From an uncultured Eubacteriales bacterium (GTDB lineage: Bacteria; Bacillota; Clostridia; Oscillospirales; CAG-272), in assembly GCA_934447715.1 (NCBI GenBank), contig CAKSER010000028.1, positions 1 to 23,222 of the forward strand: a stretch of DNA of 23,222 bases, given 5' to 3'. Numbering within the stretch: position 1 is the stretch's first letter; each line of letters begins with the position of its first letter. Under the pieces are notes generated by a model. It was not told the DNA's origin. It did no database searches and saw only the letters and a list, made by a program, of their open reading frames with translations. Shown here in pieces: positions 13,738-20,814 of the stretch. The position numbers were made by a program, and so were the translations under genes.

Positions 13738-14409
13738 TCAGCCGTATATGCGGCATCTTTCGTATTTTGAAAAGGCGCATACCGTGCGCCCCGGGATTGT
13801 AACGGCATCCTTTATAATGTCCGGCAGAAACTCGTCCCACTTCACCTCAAGAATAATTGCCGCCTGTCCTGCAGGCACGGTCGGCAGACTTTGGTTTAAA
13901 AATTCCTTTGAAAGCAAGCCGCTTCTGATGTCCGAATCGATCGTAACCCTTACATTCCCCGGAGCAAAGACAAACGGCTCGCGCGTGTAGTCCACAACCG
14001 TTTTCGGCTTAAGACCTGTGTTTTTCATCTTCAAATACAGCTCGGTGCAAAGAGGTCTTTCGGTATCCTTCATCCAGGAAATGTCGTTATTTGCAATTTT
14101 TTCTGCTTCATTTAAGCTTAAAAGACAGCTTTCCTTTGCACAAAGCCCGTTCAGCTTGCTCTTTTTTTCAAGCGAAATGAAGGATGTGTCGCCGTTGTAG
14201 TACCTTATCCTGAATTTCTCGCGTCGGTTTACTCCGTCGATCTTTTCTCTCAGCGCCGTATCATATGGCGTGTCAAAATACAGACTGCGTATGCGGTAGA
14301 TGCCGTTTATTGTGTGAATGTCCCGTTTCATGACGCAGGAAAGTCTGGATAGAAGAACCAATCGGTCAAGATCGTTTATTTCGTGCTTCCATTCATGACG
14401 GTATTTCAT
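13738..14409 (-). CDS. VTC-domain polyphosphate polymerase
   Basis: A 223-residue soluble protein consisting of one VTC (triphosphate tunnel metalloenzyme) domain. The yeast Vtc4 version of this domain polymerises phosphate from ATP. Tunnel-lining charged residues are visible in order: R4/E6/K8 (YRHEWKHE), SLYFDT (42-47), the R-x-K-x-R-x-R run at 63-69 (REKFRIRYY), E81/K82, YTR (141-143), RVTID (154-158), LEVK (187-190) and SKYE (214-217). The start was placed at the ATG complementary to 14407-14409, preceded by AAAGGAGTG; the frame upstream is open but crosses the -10 box. No membrane segment is present, unlike Vtc4, so the DUF4956 neighbour may supply it. First gene of the operon. Confidence 0.88.
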   Translation of the reverse strand: MKYRHEWKHEINDLDRLVLLSRLSCVMKRDIHTINGIYRIRSLYFDTPYDTALREKIDGVNRREKFRIRYYNGDTSFISLEKKSKLNGLCAKESCLLSLNEAEKIANNDISWMKDTERPLCTELYLKMKNTGLKPKTVVDYTREPFVFAPGNVRVTIDSDIRSGLLSKEFLNQSLPTVPAGQAAIILEVKWDEFLPDIIKDAVTIPGRTVCAFSKYERCRIYG

Positions 14410-14449
14410 CTTGTTCACTCCTTTTTCTTTTGCTTTTGCCGATGGGCAG

Positions 14450-14455
14450 ATTATA
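14450..14455 (-). promoter_or_regulatory. Predicted -10 box of the VTC operon
   Basis: The minus strand reads TATAAT about 40 bases before the VTC start and just after the acetyltransferase terminator. No good -35 is visible; the upstream sequence is a T-rich run. Confidence 0.5.
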
Positions 14456-14483
14456 TCAGCCAAAGCTTGAAGAAAAATTGAAA

Positions 14484-14517
14484 AAATAAAAAAGGGATGA
14501 AGAAAATTCTTCATCCC
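14484..14517 (-). terminator. Terminator of the GNAT gene
   Basis: A perfect 11-bp stem (GGGATGAAGAA 14494-14504 with TTCTTCATCCC 14507-14517) with a 2-base nominal loop (four or more after the end pairs open), followed on the minus strand by TTTTTTATTTTTT. It isolates the VTC operon from upstream transcription. Confidence 0.88.
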
Positions 14518-14554
14518 AGTTTGCGTTATTTGCCCTTGCCGAATGATCGGAGCG

Positions 14555-15022
14555 TCAATCTGCCAGACGCTTTTTCAGCATGATAATTTCATCTGTTTTA
14601 AAATCCTCGCAAAATCCGGCGTTAAGAAATAAGCCTATTGCCGCCTGATTGTCGGCTGCAATGTCGTCGTATAAATACTCAATACCGCGCTTTTTTGCCT
14701 CATCGCAAAGAAGCAGCAGCCCTTCCTTTCCGTAGCCTTTCTTGCGATACATAGAATATATGATTATGCTCGCTATATATCTGTTTTCACTCGGGTAATA
14801 TGCAATCTCGCCGACAAAATCGCCGTTTTCGTTTCGTAAATACCTGTAAAATCTCTTTCCCTCATTGTTTTTAATCCAGCGAGAATACCAGTCCTCCCAA
14901 CGATCCTCGGGAAAGTCGATAGTGCCGCCGTAGGCGTGATTATATGACATGGTTTTACTGTCAGCTAAAAGCTGTTTTCGAAACCAAAGTTCATTATATT
15001 TCGGAATGTATAATTCAAGCAT
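14555..15022 (-). CDS. GNAT-family N-acetyltransferase
   Basis: A 155-residue single-domain acetyltransferase that would transfer an acetyl group from acetyl-CoA to an amine. The GNAT core is clear: GDFVGEIAYYP strand pair, IASIIIYSMYRKKGYGKEGL with the acetyl-CoA pyrophosphate loop R93-x-x-G96-x-G98, then the DIAADNQAAIGLFLNAGF segment of motif B. The N-terminal region (SYNHAYGGTIDFPEDRWEDWY) is typical of a Firmicute subgroup with unknown substrate. AAAAGGAG precedes the ATG. It stands alone between the tRNA-Ser terminator and its own terminator, so it is probably monocistronic; I could not pick a convincing promoter. Confidence 0.9.
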   Translation of the reverse strand: MLELYIPKYNELWFRKQLLADSKTMSYNHAYGGTIDFPEDRWEDWYSRWIKNNEGKRFYRYLRNENGDFVGEIAYYPSENRYIASIIIYSMYRKKGYGKEGLLLLCDEAKKRGIEYLYDDIAADNQAAIGLFLNAGFCEDFKTDEIIMLKKRLAD

Positions 15023-15130
15023 CCTATGCTTTCTCCTTTTAAAGATGTAAAACTTATTGCTTTTGCAATGTCCGCAGCCGTGCGCAAGCTTTCTTCGGAT
15101 ATTTTAGCATGCATCAGAAAAAATGGCAAG

Positions 15131-15163
15131 AAAAACACCGCAATTCAGAAAAGAATTGCGGTG
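15131..15163 (-). terminator. Terminator of the tRNA-Ser gene
   Basis: A perfect 11-bp stem (CACCGCAATTC 15136-15146 with GAATTGCGGTG 15153-15163) and a 6-base loop, followed on the minus strand by TTTTTCTTG. It begins 4 bases after the tRNA 3' end. Confidence 0.88.
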
Positions 15164-15167
15164 GATA

Positions 15168-15253
15168 CGGAGGGTGTGGGATTCGAACCCACGTGGGGTT
15201 GCCCCCAAACGGTTTTCAAGACCGCCTCGTTATGACCGCTTCGATAACCCTCC
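15168..15253 (-). tRNA. tRNA-Ser(UGA)
   Basis: An 86-base class II tRNA on the minus strand. The acceptor stem GGAGGGT pairs with ACCCTCC and the discriminator is G, the serine identity base. The anticodon loop CTTGAAA carries UGA between GCGGT and ACCGT. A long variable arm follows (TTTGGGGGCAACCCCACG), then the T-arm GTGGGTTCGAATCCCAC. The 3' CCA is not encoded (the next bases are TAT), so it is added after transcription. It decodes UCA and, by wobble, other UCN serine codons. Confidence 0.96.
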
Positions 15254-15326
15254 GGATTTAGCTTTGCAAAGACGTTTTCACAGATTGCTCCGATCGAAAA
15301 AGCCGCGATGCGTTCACAACAGAAAA

Positions 15327-15355
15327 ATAATATCACATATCAGCCGAAATGTCAA
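15327..15355 (-). promoter_or_regulatory. Promoter of tRNA-Ser
   Basis: On the minus strand, TTGACA (complement of 15350-15355), a 17-base spacer and TATTAT (complement of 15327-15332). Transcription would start near 15320, giving a leader of about 65 bases before the tRNA. Confidence 0.85.
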
Positions 15356-15416
15356 GTGGTTTGTTGCGCTTCTTTTAATTTCGGGCGCTTTTGCGCGAAA
15401 AAACAGGAAAAACCTA

Positions 15417-15445
15417 TTGAATCTTTTAAGGAAAAGTGATAGAAT
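15417..15445 (+). promoter_or_regulatory. Promoter of the anion permease gene
   Basis: TTGAAT (15417-15422), a 17-base spacer and TAGAAT (15440-15445), divergent from the tRNA-Ser promoter. It overlaps an in-frame GTG at 15436, which therefore cannot be the permease start. Confidence 0.7.
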
Positions 15446-15486
15446 ATCGCCCGTTGAAAAAGATTAAAAGGTGCTCGGTTAGATTA

Positions 15487-16647
15487 ATGAATAAAACAGT
15501 ATTACATCATGAAAATAGAATCCAGGGGAGTCTGCGGCTGCTTGAAAGAGTAAAAGCGTTTGCAAAAAAGAATACCGTTATGCTTGCCGCGCTCTTAGCG
15601 GCGGCTGTCACGACGGTTTTTGTGCCGATAGATGCGCAGTATCTTAGCTATTTCGACTTTAAAACGCTGACATGCCTGTTTTTGGTCCTTTCGGTCGTCT
15701 GCGCTATGAAGAACATCAATCTCTTTTATATTCTTGCAAGAAGGATTGTAAGCCTTTTTAAGACGACAAGGATGTGCATTCTTGCTTTGGTTTATATAAC
15801 CTTTATAGGCTCGATGCTCATTGCAAACGATATGGCGCTTCTTACATTTCTGCCGCTCGGGTATTTTGTCCTTTCCACAACAGGTAAGGAAAAATATATG
15901 GCATTTACCTTTATAATGCAGAATATAGCGGCAAACCTCGGAGGGATGCTGACGCCGTTCGGCAATCCCCAGAACCTCTATCTGTACAGCAAATTCAATA
16001 TTCCGGACGGCGAGTTTGTTAAAATTATGCTTGCTCCGTTTGTACTGTCGGTGCTGATGATTACCGTCTGCTGCCTATTGTTTGTTAAATCCGAGCCGCT
16101 TTGCGTAAAGGAGGAGAAAACGGTTATCGATCCGAAAAGGACGGTAATATACCTTTTGCTCTTTGCGCTTTCTGTTGCAATTGTTTTCAGAGGGATTCCG
16201 TATTATATCGGACTTGTCCTGATTCCGACAGTGCTTTTCTTCCTTGATAAAAAGGCGCTTAGGGATGTCGATTATCCGCTGCTTCTTACATTTGTGTTCT
16301 TTTTTGTATTTGCGGGGAACATGGAAAGAATTCCGCAGGTAAGAGAGCTTTTTGCTTCGCTTCTTGAAAAAAATACCCTGCTTGTAAGCGTATTGTCCTG
16401 CCAGATTATAAGCAATGTCCCGTCGGCAATCCTGCTTTCCGGATTTACGGGAAATTATCCCGAACTGCTTGTCGGAGTCAATATCGGAGGTGTCGGAACA
16501 CTCATTTCCTCTCTTGCAAGCCTTATTACCTTCAGGGAATATTTAAGCCATAATCCCGGTAATGCAGGGAAGTATATTGCGGAATTTTCGGCATTTAATT
16601 TCTCCTTTTTGATAATACTGACCGCCTTTATGCTGCTGATTCGGTAA
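15487..16647 (+). CDS. Anion permease, ion transporter (ArsB/CitMHS) superfamily
   Basis: A 386-residue membrane protein with about 10-11 hydrophobic segments. It shows the two inverted structural halves of the ion transporter superfamily: the first re-entrant motif is NIAANLGGMLTPFGNPQNL (residues about 155-173) and the second is SCQIISNVPSAILLSGF (about 312-328). Both have the N-P signature that binds the sodium/anion pair in related carriers. The substrate cannot be read from sequence; dicarboxylate, arsenite or similar anions are possible, and no ars or citrate genes adjoin. I chose ATG 15487 because the upstream extension overlaps the promoter; its ribosome binding site is weak (AAAGGTG 14-20 bases upstream). 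The basic N-terminus should stay in the cytoplasm. The gene is probably transcribed alone. Confidence 0.85.
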   Translation: MNKTVLHHENRIQGSLRLLERVKAFAKKNTVMLAALLAAAVTTVFVPIDAQYLSYFDFKTLTCLFLVLSVVCAMKNINLFYILARRIVSLFKTTRMCILALVYITFIGSMLIANDMALLTFLPLGYFVLSTTGKEKYMAFTFIMQNIAANLGGMLTPFGNPQNLYLYSKFNIPDGEFVKIMLAPFVLSVLMITVCCLLFVKSEPLCVKEEKTVIDPKRTVIYLLLFALSVAIVFRGIPYYIGLVLIPTVLFFLDKKALRDVDYPLLLTFVFFFVFAGNMERIPQVRELFASLLEKNTLLVSVLSCQIISNVPSAILLSGFTGNYPELLVGVNIGGVGTLISSLASLITFREYLSHNPGNAGKYIAEFSAFNFSFLIILTAFMLLIR

Positions 16648-16715
16648 GGAAATCCGGAAAACATATAAAACGTCGGTTTGAAAGGACTTTTTGGACGGTA
16701 TTTGGCAGATAAATG

Positions 16716-16744
16716 TTGACAAAATCTATTAATAAATGTATAAT
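16716..16744 (+). promoter_or_regulatory. pgsA promoter
   Basis: TTGACA (16716-16721), a 17-base spacer and TATAAT (16739-16744), an exact consensus. The leader before pgsA is about 85 bases and shows no clear structure. Confidence 0.88.
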
Positions 16745-16835
16745 ATTTTGTATGTTGGCAGCATTGTCGGCATTTGATTATTTTTATCTTTGAAAAGTTT
16801 AAATTGCAGGATTTTATTTTACAGAAGGAAACGAT

Positions 16836-17447
16836 ATGCACAGAATGTTCAGAAAAGACCAGATACTGACCATACCGAATCTGTTGAGTATGATCAGAAT
16901 ATTGCTTATTCCGGTCATGGTGCTGCTGTATATTTCGGGAAAATACTATGAGCTGATCGGAGTAATTGCCGCTTCGGCTCTTACTGATATTGTCGACGGA
17001 AAGATTGCAAGAAGGTTTAATATGGTATCGGATTTCGGAAAGATACTCGATCCGATAGCCGACAAGGTAACGCAGGGCGTGCTTATGATCTGCCTTATTT
17101 CAAGGTACCCTTCAATGCTTATACTTGTAATTTTCCTTGCAGTAAAGGAGCTTATTACCTCGCTGCTCGGCTTCTTTGTAATCAGAAAGAAGGATTTTGT
17201 CAATACCGCAAGGTGGTACGGAAAGCTTGCGACGGTCGTTCTGTATTCGTCGATGATGATTCTGATACTTTTTCCGCTCGGCCATCCGGCAGAACAAACC
17301 GTTGCAAATATCGCGGTTGCCGTATGCATAGCGGTGATAACCCTTTCGATGATTCTGTACTCGAGATCGTATATAATCATGCTGACCGATAAAAGAACCG
17401 ACGTAAGTCCTGAGAAAAACAGCAGCAATCCGAAAGAAAGCAAATAA
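16836..17447 (+). CDS. pgsA: CDP-diacylglycerol-glycerol-3-phosphate 3-phosphatidyltransferase
   Basis: A 203-residue membrane enzyme that makes phosphatidylglycerophosphate from CDP-diacylglycerol and sn-glycerol-3-phosphate, the committed step to phosphatidylglycerol and cardiolipin. The CDP-alcohol phosphatidyltransferase signature is complete: D51-xx-D54-G55-xx-A58-R59-x8-G68-xxx-D72-xxx-D76. The N-terminal LTIPNLLSMIRILLIP is typical of PgsA. About six hydrophobic segments follow, and the tail is hydrophilic (KRTDVSPEKNSSNPKESK). AAGGAAA precedes the ATG. gpsA, which makes its substrate glycerol-3-phosphate, lies about 1.2 kb away on the opposite strand. A phosphatidylserine synthase is excluded by the overall length and N-terminal motif. 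Confidence 0.93.
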   Translation: MHRMFRKDQILTIPNLLSMIRILLIPVMVLLYISGKYYELIGVIAASALTDIVDGKIARRFNMVSDFGKILDPIADKVTQGVLMICLISRYPSMLILVIFLAVKELITSLLGFFVIRKKDFVNTARWYGKLATVVLYSSMMILILFPLGHPAEQTVANIAVAVCIAVITLSMILYSRSYIIMLTDKRTDVSPEKNSSNPKESK

Positions 17448-17463
17448 GAAAACAGACAAAATC

Positions 17464-17492
17464 AAAAGCCCTTCGTTTTGGAGGGCTTTTTT
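17464..17492. terminator. Bidirectional terminator between convergent genes
   Basis: AAAAGCCCT (17464-17472) pairs with AGGGCTTTT (17482-17490) and runs into TTTTTT on the plus strand. On the minus strand it ends in TTTTGATTTTG. It serves pgsA and, less strongly, the convergent DUF5596 gene. Confidence 0.88.
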
Positions 17493-17530
17493 ACATGGCT
17501 TTTTAATATGACTTGCGTAATCTATAGGTG

Positions 17531-18448
17531 TTATTTCAGAATTTTTTCGCCGTCAAATTCAAACACTCCGAGACCTTCGCCTCCTGTGTGACCGGAAGCA
17601 AGCCAGTCGGCATACGCACGGCGAAGAGACGAATCCCTCGGAAGCTTCTCGGGCGGCAGCTCTGCGGCATCGTCAAATATTCTCCACGCATTTTCAAACG
17701 GGATCTTCTCGCATTCCTCGACAATCTCAAAATCGTCAAGGAAATCAAGAATGTTGCTTCCTTTCGGGAGAAATTCGCGCTGCTTTGTATAAAGCAGCCA
17801 TGACCAGCAGCAGAAAACGACCTTTCCGTCCGGGAAAAGGTGATTATAGTGCTTGTATGCTTCCTTATAAGACTCCAGTCGCGTCTGTCTTGTTATCGGG
17901 GAGCAGTATTCCGGAATGTGGAAATTGATCACTTTGTCGCCTTTATGAATGACCTTTCCGCTCTTCATTGTAAAGTCGTCATGCGGAAAATCCCATTCTT
18001 CGTACTGAAAGCGGCCGTAGGAGAATCTTGTCATTTTAAGAAGACCGTCGTTCCATTCCGCAACAAAGGTTCCCGGGACATGCTTTACATGAATGCAGGC
18101 AAGCAGCTTGCTTCTGAGATCGTCAACCGAGTCCCAGAACAGCTTTTCGGGAAGACCTGCCTTTTTGTAGTCCTCCTTTAAAATCTCGGTGCAGTTCATG
18201 ACAAATACAAACGCAAGGGTATATCTGTGAATATTGACCTCGTCTGCAAGCTCGTTGATCCTTTTTAGCATATCCATGACAGGAAGCGTTTTATCCAGCA
18301 TGTACTCCTTTTGAATCCGGTCGAATTTCTTTGAAAAATCCGGCTCGCTGTCAAGGCGAAGCTCGACATTGGTAAACGCCCTTACCGCTTCTTTAGGATA
18401 TTCGTATTTTTTCATCATTTCTTTTATGTAATCGGTGTAATGAAGCAT
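17531..18448 (-). CDS. Acyltransferase-like protein (DUF5596/GNAT_C type)
   Basis: A 305-residue soluble protein resembling the two-domain 'acyltransferase domain-containing' family formerly listed as DUF5596: a helical N-terminal domain (about 1-120) and a GNAT-like C-terminal domain (about 125-290). Visible features are FVAEWNDGLLKMTRFSYGRFQYE, the INFHIPEYCSPITRQTRLES strand-helix, and FCCWSWLLYTKQREFLPKGSNIL followed by an acidic DFLDDFEIVEE stretch. The substrate is unknown and I see no clear acetyl-CoA loop of the R-x-x-G-x-G/A type. GGAGGT precedes the ATG, and a promoter is visible upstream. It is transcribed alone, convergent to pgsA. The family assignment is from remembered similarity and is less certain than its neighbours. 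Confidence 0.65.
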   Translation of the reverse strand: MLHYTDYIKEMMKKYEYPKEAVRAFTNVELRLDSEPDFSKKFDRIQKEYMLDKTLPVMDMLKRINELADEVNIHRYTLAFVFVMNCTEILKEDYKKAGLPEKLFWDSVDDLRSKLLACIHVKHVPGTFVAEWNDGLLKMTRFSYGRFQYEEWDFPHDDFTMKSGKVIHKGDKVINFHIPEYCSPITRQTRLESYKEAYKHYNHLFPDGKVVFCCWSWLLYTKQREFLPKGSNILDFLDDFEIVEECEKIPFENAWRIFDDAAELPPEKLPRDSSLRRAYADWLASGHTGGEGLGVFEFDGEKILK

Positions 18449-18480
18449 AGCATGACCTCCGGGAAATTTTTATCAAAGAC

Positions 18481-18509
18481 ATGATAACCTACCTTGGCGG
18501 ATTTGTAAA
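18481..18509 (-). promoter_or_regulatory. Promoter of the DUF5596-like gene
   Basis: On the minus strand, TTTACA (complement of 18504-18509), a 17-base spacer and TATCAT (complement of 18481-18486), each one base off consensus. It lies just downstream of the gpsA terminator. Confidence 0.65.
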
Positions 18510-18520
18510 TAGCTTTTAAA

Positions 18521-18562
18521 AAAAAATAAAATCTGTCTGTAAAAAATACAGGCAGATTTTTT
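18521..18562 (-). terminator. Terminator after gpsA
   Basis: AAATCTGTCTGTA pairs with TACAGGCAGATTT (one wobble) around a short A-rich loop. The minus strand continues as TTTTATTTTTTTTT. It ends the xer-dac-gpsA run. The plus strand also has TTTTTT, but no plus gene precedes it. Confidence 0.82.
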
Positions 18563-18597
18563 CTGATGGAGGTCGAAAAACGGATTATTAAAAATTT

Positions 18598-19584
18598 TTA
18601 TTCGCTCTTTTTTTCTCTTAGCATAAGGGAGTTTACCATGTCAATCGGACTTTGCGCGTGATTTATGACGCGGTTGACAGAGCTGATGATCGGAAGCTCG
18701 ACTCCGGTCTTTTTCGAAAGAGCCATCGCCGCATCGATAGCATAAATGCCCTCGACCACCATGCCGATCTGCTTTATAGCCTCATCAACCGGAACGCCTT
18801 CTCCGATAAGCCGTCCGCAGCGGTTATTTCTTGAATGGCGGCTTGTGCAGGTGACAATCAGATCGCCTATGCCGGTAAGTCCGTAGAAGGTTTCAAGCTG
18901 ACAGTCAAGCGCGGTTCCGAGCCTTGCAATCTCGGCAATGCCCCTTGTTATAAGCGCTGCCTTTGTGTTGTCTCCGTATCCGAGCCCCTCCGCCATTCCG
19001 GCAGCAAGTGCGATTATGTTTTTGAGCGCTCCGGAGATCTCAACTCCCTTTATATCGGAATTTGTATATACCCGAAATGTTCTGCTCATAAAGACGTCCT
19101 GAACCCTAAGAGCAGCCTTTTTGTGCTCGGATGCCGAGACGATTGCGGTCGGCAGCCCGACTGCAACCTCCTCCGCATGGGTGGGCCCCGAGAGGGCTAC
19201 GATATTGTCGCTCGGAATAACAGAGGCGATTATCTCCGACATGGTCATAAGCGTTTCGGCTTCGATTCCCTTTGCCACCGTGACAAGAATCTGCTCCGGC
19301 GATACATACGGCAGGGCTTTTTTTGCCGTTTCCCTTATGTAAACCGACGGCACCGCAAAAACGATTATCTCCTTGCCGCAGCAGGCTGCCTCTATATCTG
19401 TTGTGAAAACAATCTCGTCCGGTATCTTCATGCCGGGAAGATTTTTGTGAACTCTTTCTTTTGAATACCGGCCGCATTCCTCTTCAAAGGCGGACCAGAC
19501 GGTTACGCTGCATCCGTTTTCGTAAAGAGCCTTGGCAAGGGCAACGCCCCATGTGCCGGAACCGAGAATTCCGATTTCTGTCAT
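18598..19584 (-). CDS. gpsA: Glycerol-3-phosphate dehydrogenase [NAD(P)+]
   Basis: A 328-residue cytoplasmic enzyme that reduces dihydroxyacetone phosphate to sn-glycerol-3-phosphate, the backbone of membrane lipids. The N-terminal Rossmann fold has GILGSGTWGVALA (5-17) for the dinucleotide, and VFAVPS and VTVAKGIE follow in the expected places. The C-terminal domain carries GALKNIIALAAGMAEGLGYG and DNTKAALITRG with the catalytic lysine and substrate-binding residues, then GLTGIGDLIVTCTSRHSRN. Length and motifs are standard. AGGAAAGGAT precedes the ATG. It lies 45 bases after the D,D-carboxypeptidase gene on the same strand, probably co-transcribed, and ends at a strong terminator. Confidence 0.96.
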   Translation of the reverse strand: MTEIGILGSGTWGVALAKALYENGCSVTVWSAFEEECGRYSKERVHKNLPGMKIPDEIVFTTDIEAACCGKEIIVFAVPSVYIRETAKKALPYVSPEQILVTVAKGIEAETLMTMSEIIASVIPSDNIVALSGPTHAEEVAVGLPTAIVSASEHKKAALRVQDVFMSRTFRVYTNSDIKGVEISGALKNIIALAAGMAEGLGYGDNTKAALITRGIAEIARLGTALDCQLETFYGLTGIGDLIVTCTSRHSRNNRCGRLIGEGVPVDEAIKQIGMVVEGIYAIDAAMALSKKTGVELPIISSVNRVINHAQSPIDMVNSLMLREKKSE

Positions 19585-19629
19585 ATTAAATCCTTTCCTG
19601 GATGTAAGTTATGTAAGTCCCGAAGCCTG

Positions 19630-20742
19630 TCAGGCTGCCATGTCTGTGTCCTGAGTACCTCCGCTTGCGGAAGTGGCATCCTCTATCATGCTGTATATCG
19701 TTACTGCGTCCATGGCGCTGTATTTCGGCTTCTGAGCTCCGTTTCCGGCTCCGAGTGTTACAAGAATATATTCCTCGCCGTTGATTTTTGCAAGCGTAAC
19801 AAGCGTCTGTCCTGCCTCCTCGGTATATCCGGTTTTGCCGCCGAGGATATAATCGTAATCTGTTGTAACCGATCTGAAGGCGGAATAAACCGTGCTTGAC
19901 ATTGTAAGTCCGCCGGGGTGCTTGTTTGTCGACGATGTGGTGTAGGTTGAATTCGAGATGATCTGTCTGAAGGTCTCGTTTTTAAGCGCATAATCAAAAA
20001 GCGTGACGATATCTCTTGCTGTCGAATATGTCTGCTCGTTGTGAAGACCCGTGACGTTTGCAAAGTGGGAATTTGTCATTCCGAGCTCGGCTGCCTTTTC
20101 GTTCATCAGCTTGACATACTCATCCTCCGAGCCGGATATTAAGAACGCAAGCCCGATCGAGCCGTCAGCCCCCGACGGCAGCATTGCGGCATATACAAGA
20201 TCGATTGCCTTGACCTTTTCTCCCTCGACAAACCCGGCGACCGATGCGTTCTGGCGCAGAAGCTCCGCAAACATTTCTCTCGGAAGCGTGACGGTCGCGT
20301 CCCAATCGTCGATTATCTCAAGAGCCACGACAACCGTCATAACCTTTGTAATCGAGGCAGGGTAGAGCCTTTCGTCCTCGTTTAGTGCAACCATGGCTTT
20401 CTTGTCGGATCTTCTTATGCAGAGCGCCGCTTCGCTGTAAATCTCCTCCGGAATGCTGTATGCCGGGACGATTTCGGGAAGATTGTTTTCCGCCGTTACA
20501 ATCGATGCGGTTGTCTGCGCCGGCTTTTCGCTTTGTTCATCCTTTGTAAGGTTATCCGATGCCTCGGGATCGTTAAGAGACGGCTGAACCGGCTCTTTTT
20601 CACGGTTCCCGGCGGAAAGAACTATGCATGCCGTAACGATAACGGCAAGCACAACAACAAGGAATAAAATTCCGATAATGCTTTCTCGCTGGGCTTTTTT
20701 TGTCTGTCTTTTTTTTCTTGTTTGTCTTCTGTAACGGTCCAT
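19630..20742 (-). CDS. D-alanyl-D-alanine carboxypeptidase (peptidase S11)
   Basis: A 370-residue penicillin-binding-type carboxypeptidase that trims the terminal D-Ala from wall stem peptides outside the membrane. A very basic N-terminus (residues 1-20) and one membrane segment (21-44) give a type II anchor; a Thr/Glu/Pro-rich linker to about residue 90 follows. Catalytic motifs are S130-I-T-K133, S190-G-A192 in place of the usual S-x-N, and K303-T-G305. The SGAD variant of the second motif recurs, from memory, in Clostridial S11 enzymes, so activity is likely. Unlike classical DacA/DacF there is no C-terminal amphipathic anchor, in keeping with the N-terminal one. No strong ribosome binding site is obvious at the ATG. 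It lies between xer and gpsA on the minus strand. Confidence 0.93.
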   Translation of the reverse strand: MDRYRRQTRKKRQTKKAQRESIIGILFLVVVLAVIVTACIVLSAGNREKEPVQPSLNDPEASDNLTKDEQSEKPAQTTASIVTAENNLPEIVPAYSIPEEIYSEAALCIRRSDKKAMVALNEDERLYPASITKVMTVVVALEIIDDWDATVTLPREMFAELLRQNASVAGFVEGEKVKAIDLVYAAMLPSGADGSIGLAFLISGSEDEYVKLMNEKAAELGMTNSHFANVTGLHNEQTYSTARDIVTLFDYALKNETFRQIISNSTYTTSSTNKHPGGLTMSSTVYSAFRSVTTDYDYILGGKTGYTEEAGQTLVTLAKINGEEYILVTLGAGNGAQKPKYSAMDAVTIYSMIEDATSASGGTQDTDMAA

Positions 20743-20814
20743 TTTCTTTATTTGCTTTTCTTTTCAGAAATCCTTTCAAAGTAGTGAGTCGGTGCAATTA
20801 TAAAACAAAAACGG

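Noticed and set aside
14410..14514. Longer VTC protein starting upstream of 14409
   Set aside because: The extension crosses the -10 box and terminator stem and lacks a ribosome binding site; AAAGGAGTG precedes the internal ATG.
15026..15467. Two overlapping plus-strand frames across the tRNA-Ser region
   Set aside because: They overlap the tRNA gene, its terminator and two promoters, and show no family resemblance or ribosome binding site.
15436..15486. GTG start for the anion permease at 15436
   Set aside because: This codon lies inside the predicted promoter (-10 at 15440-15445), so it would not be in the transcript; ATG 15487 is used.
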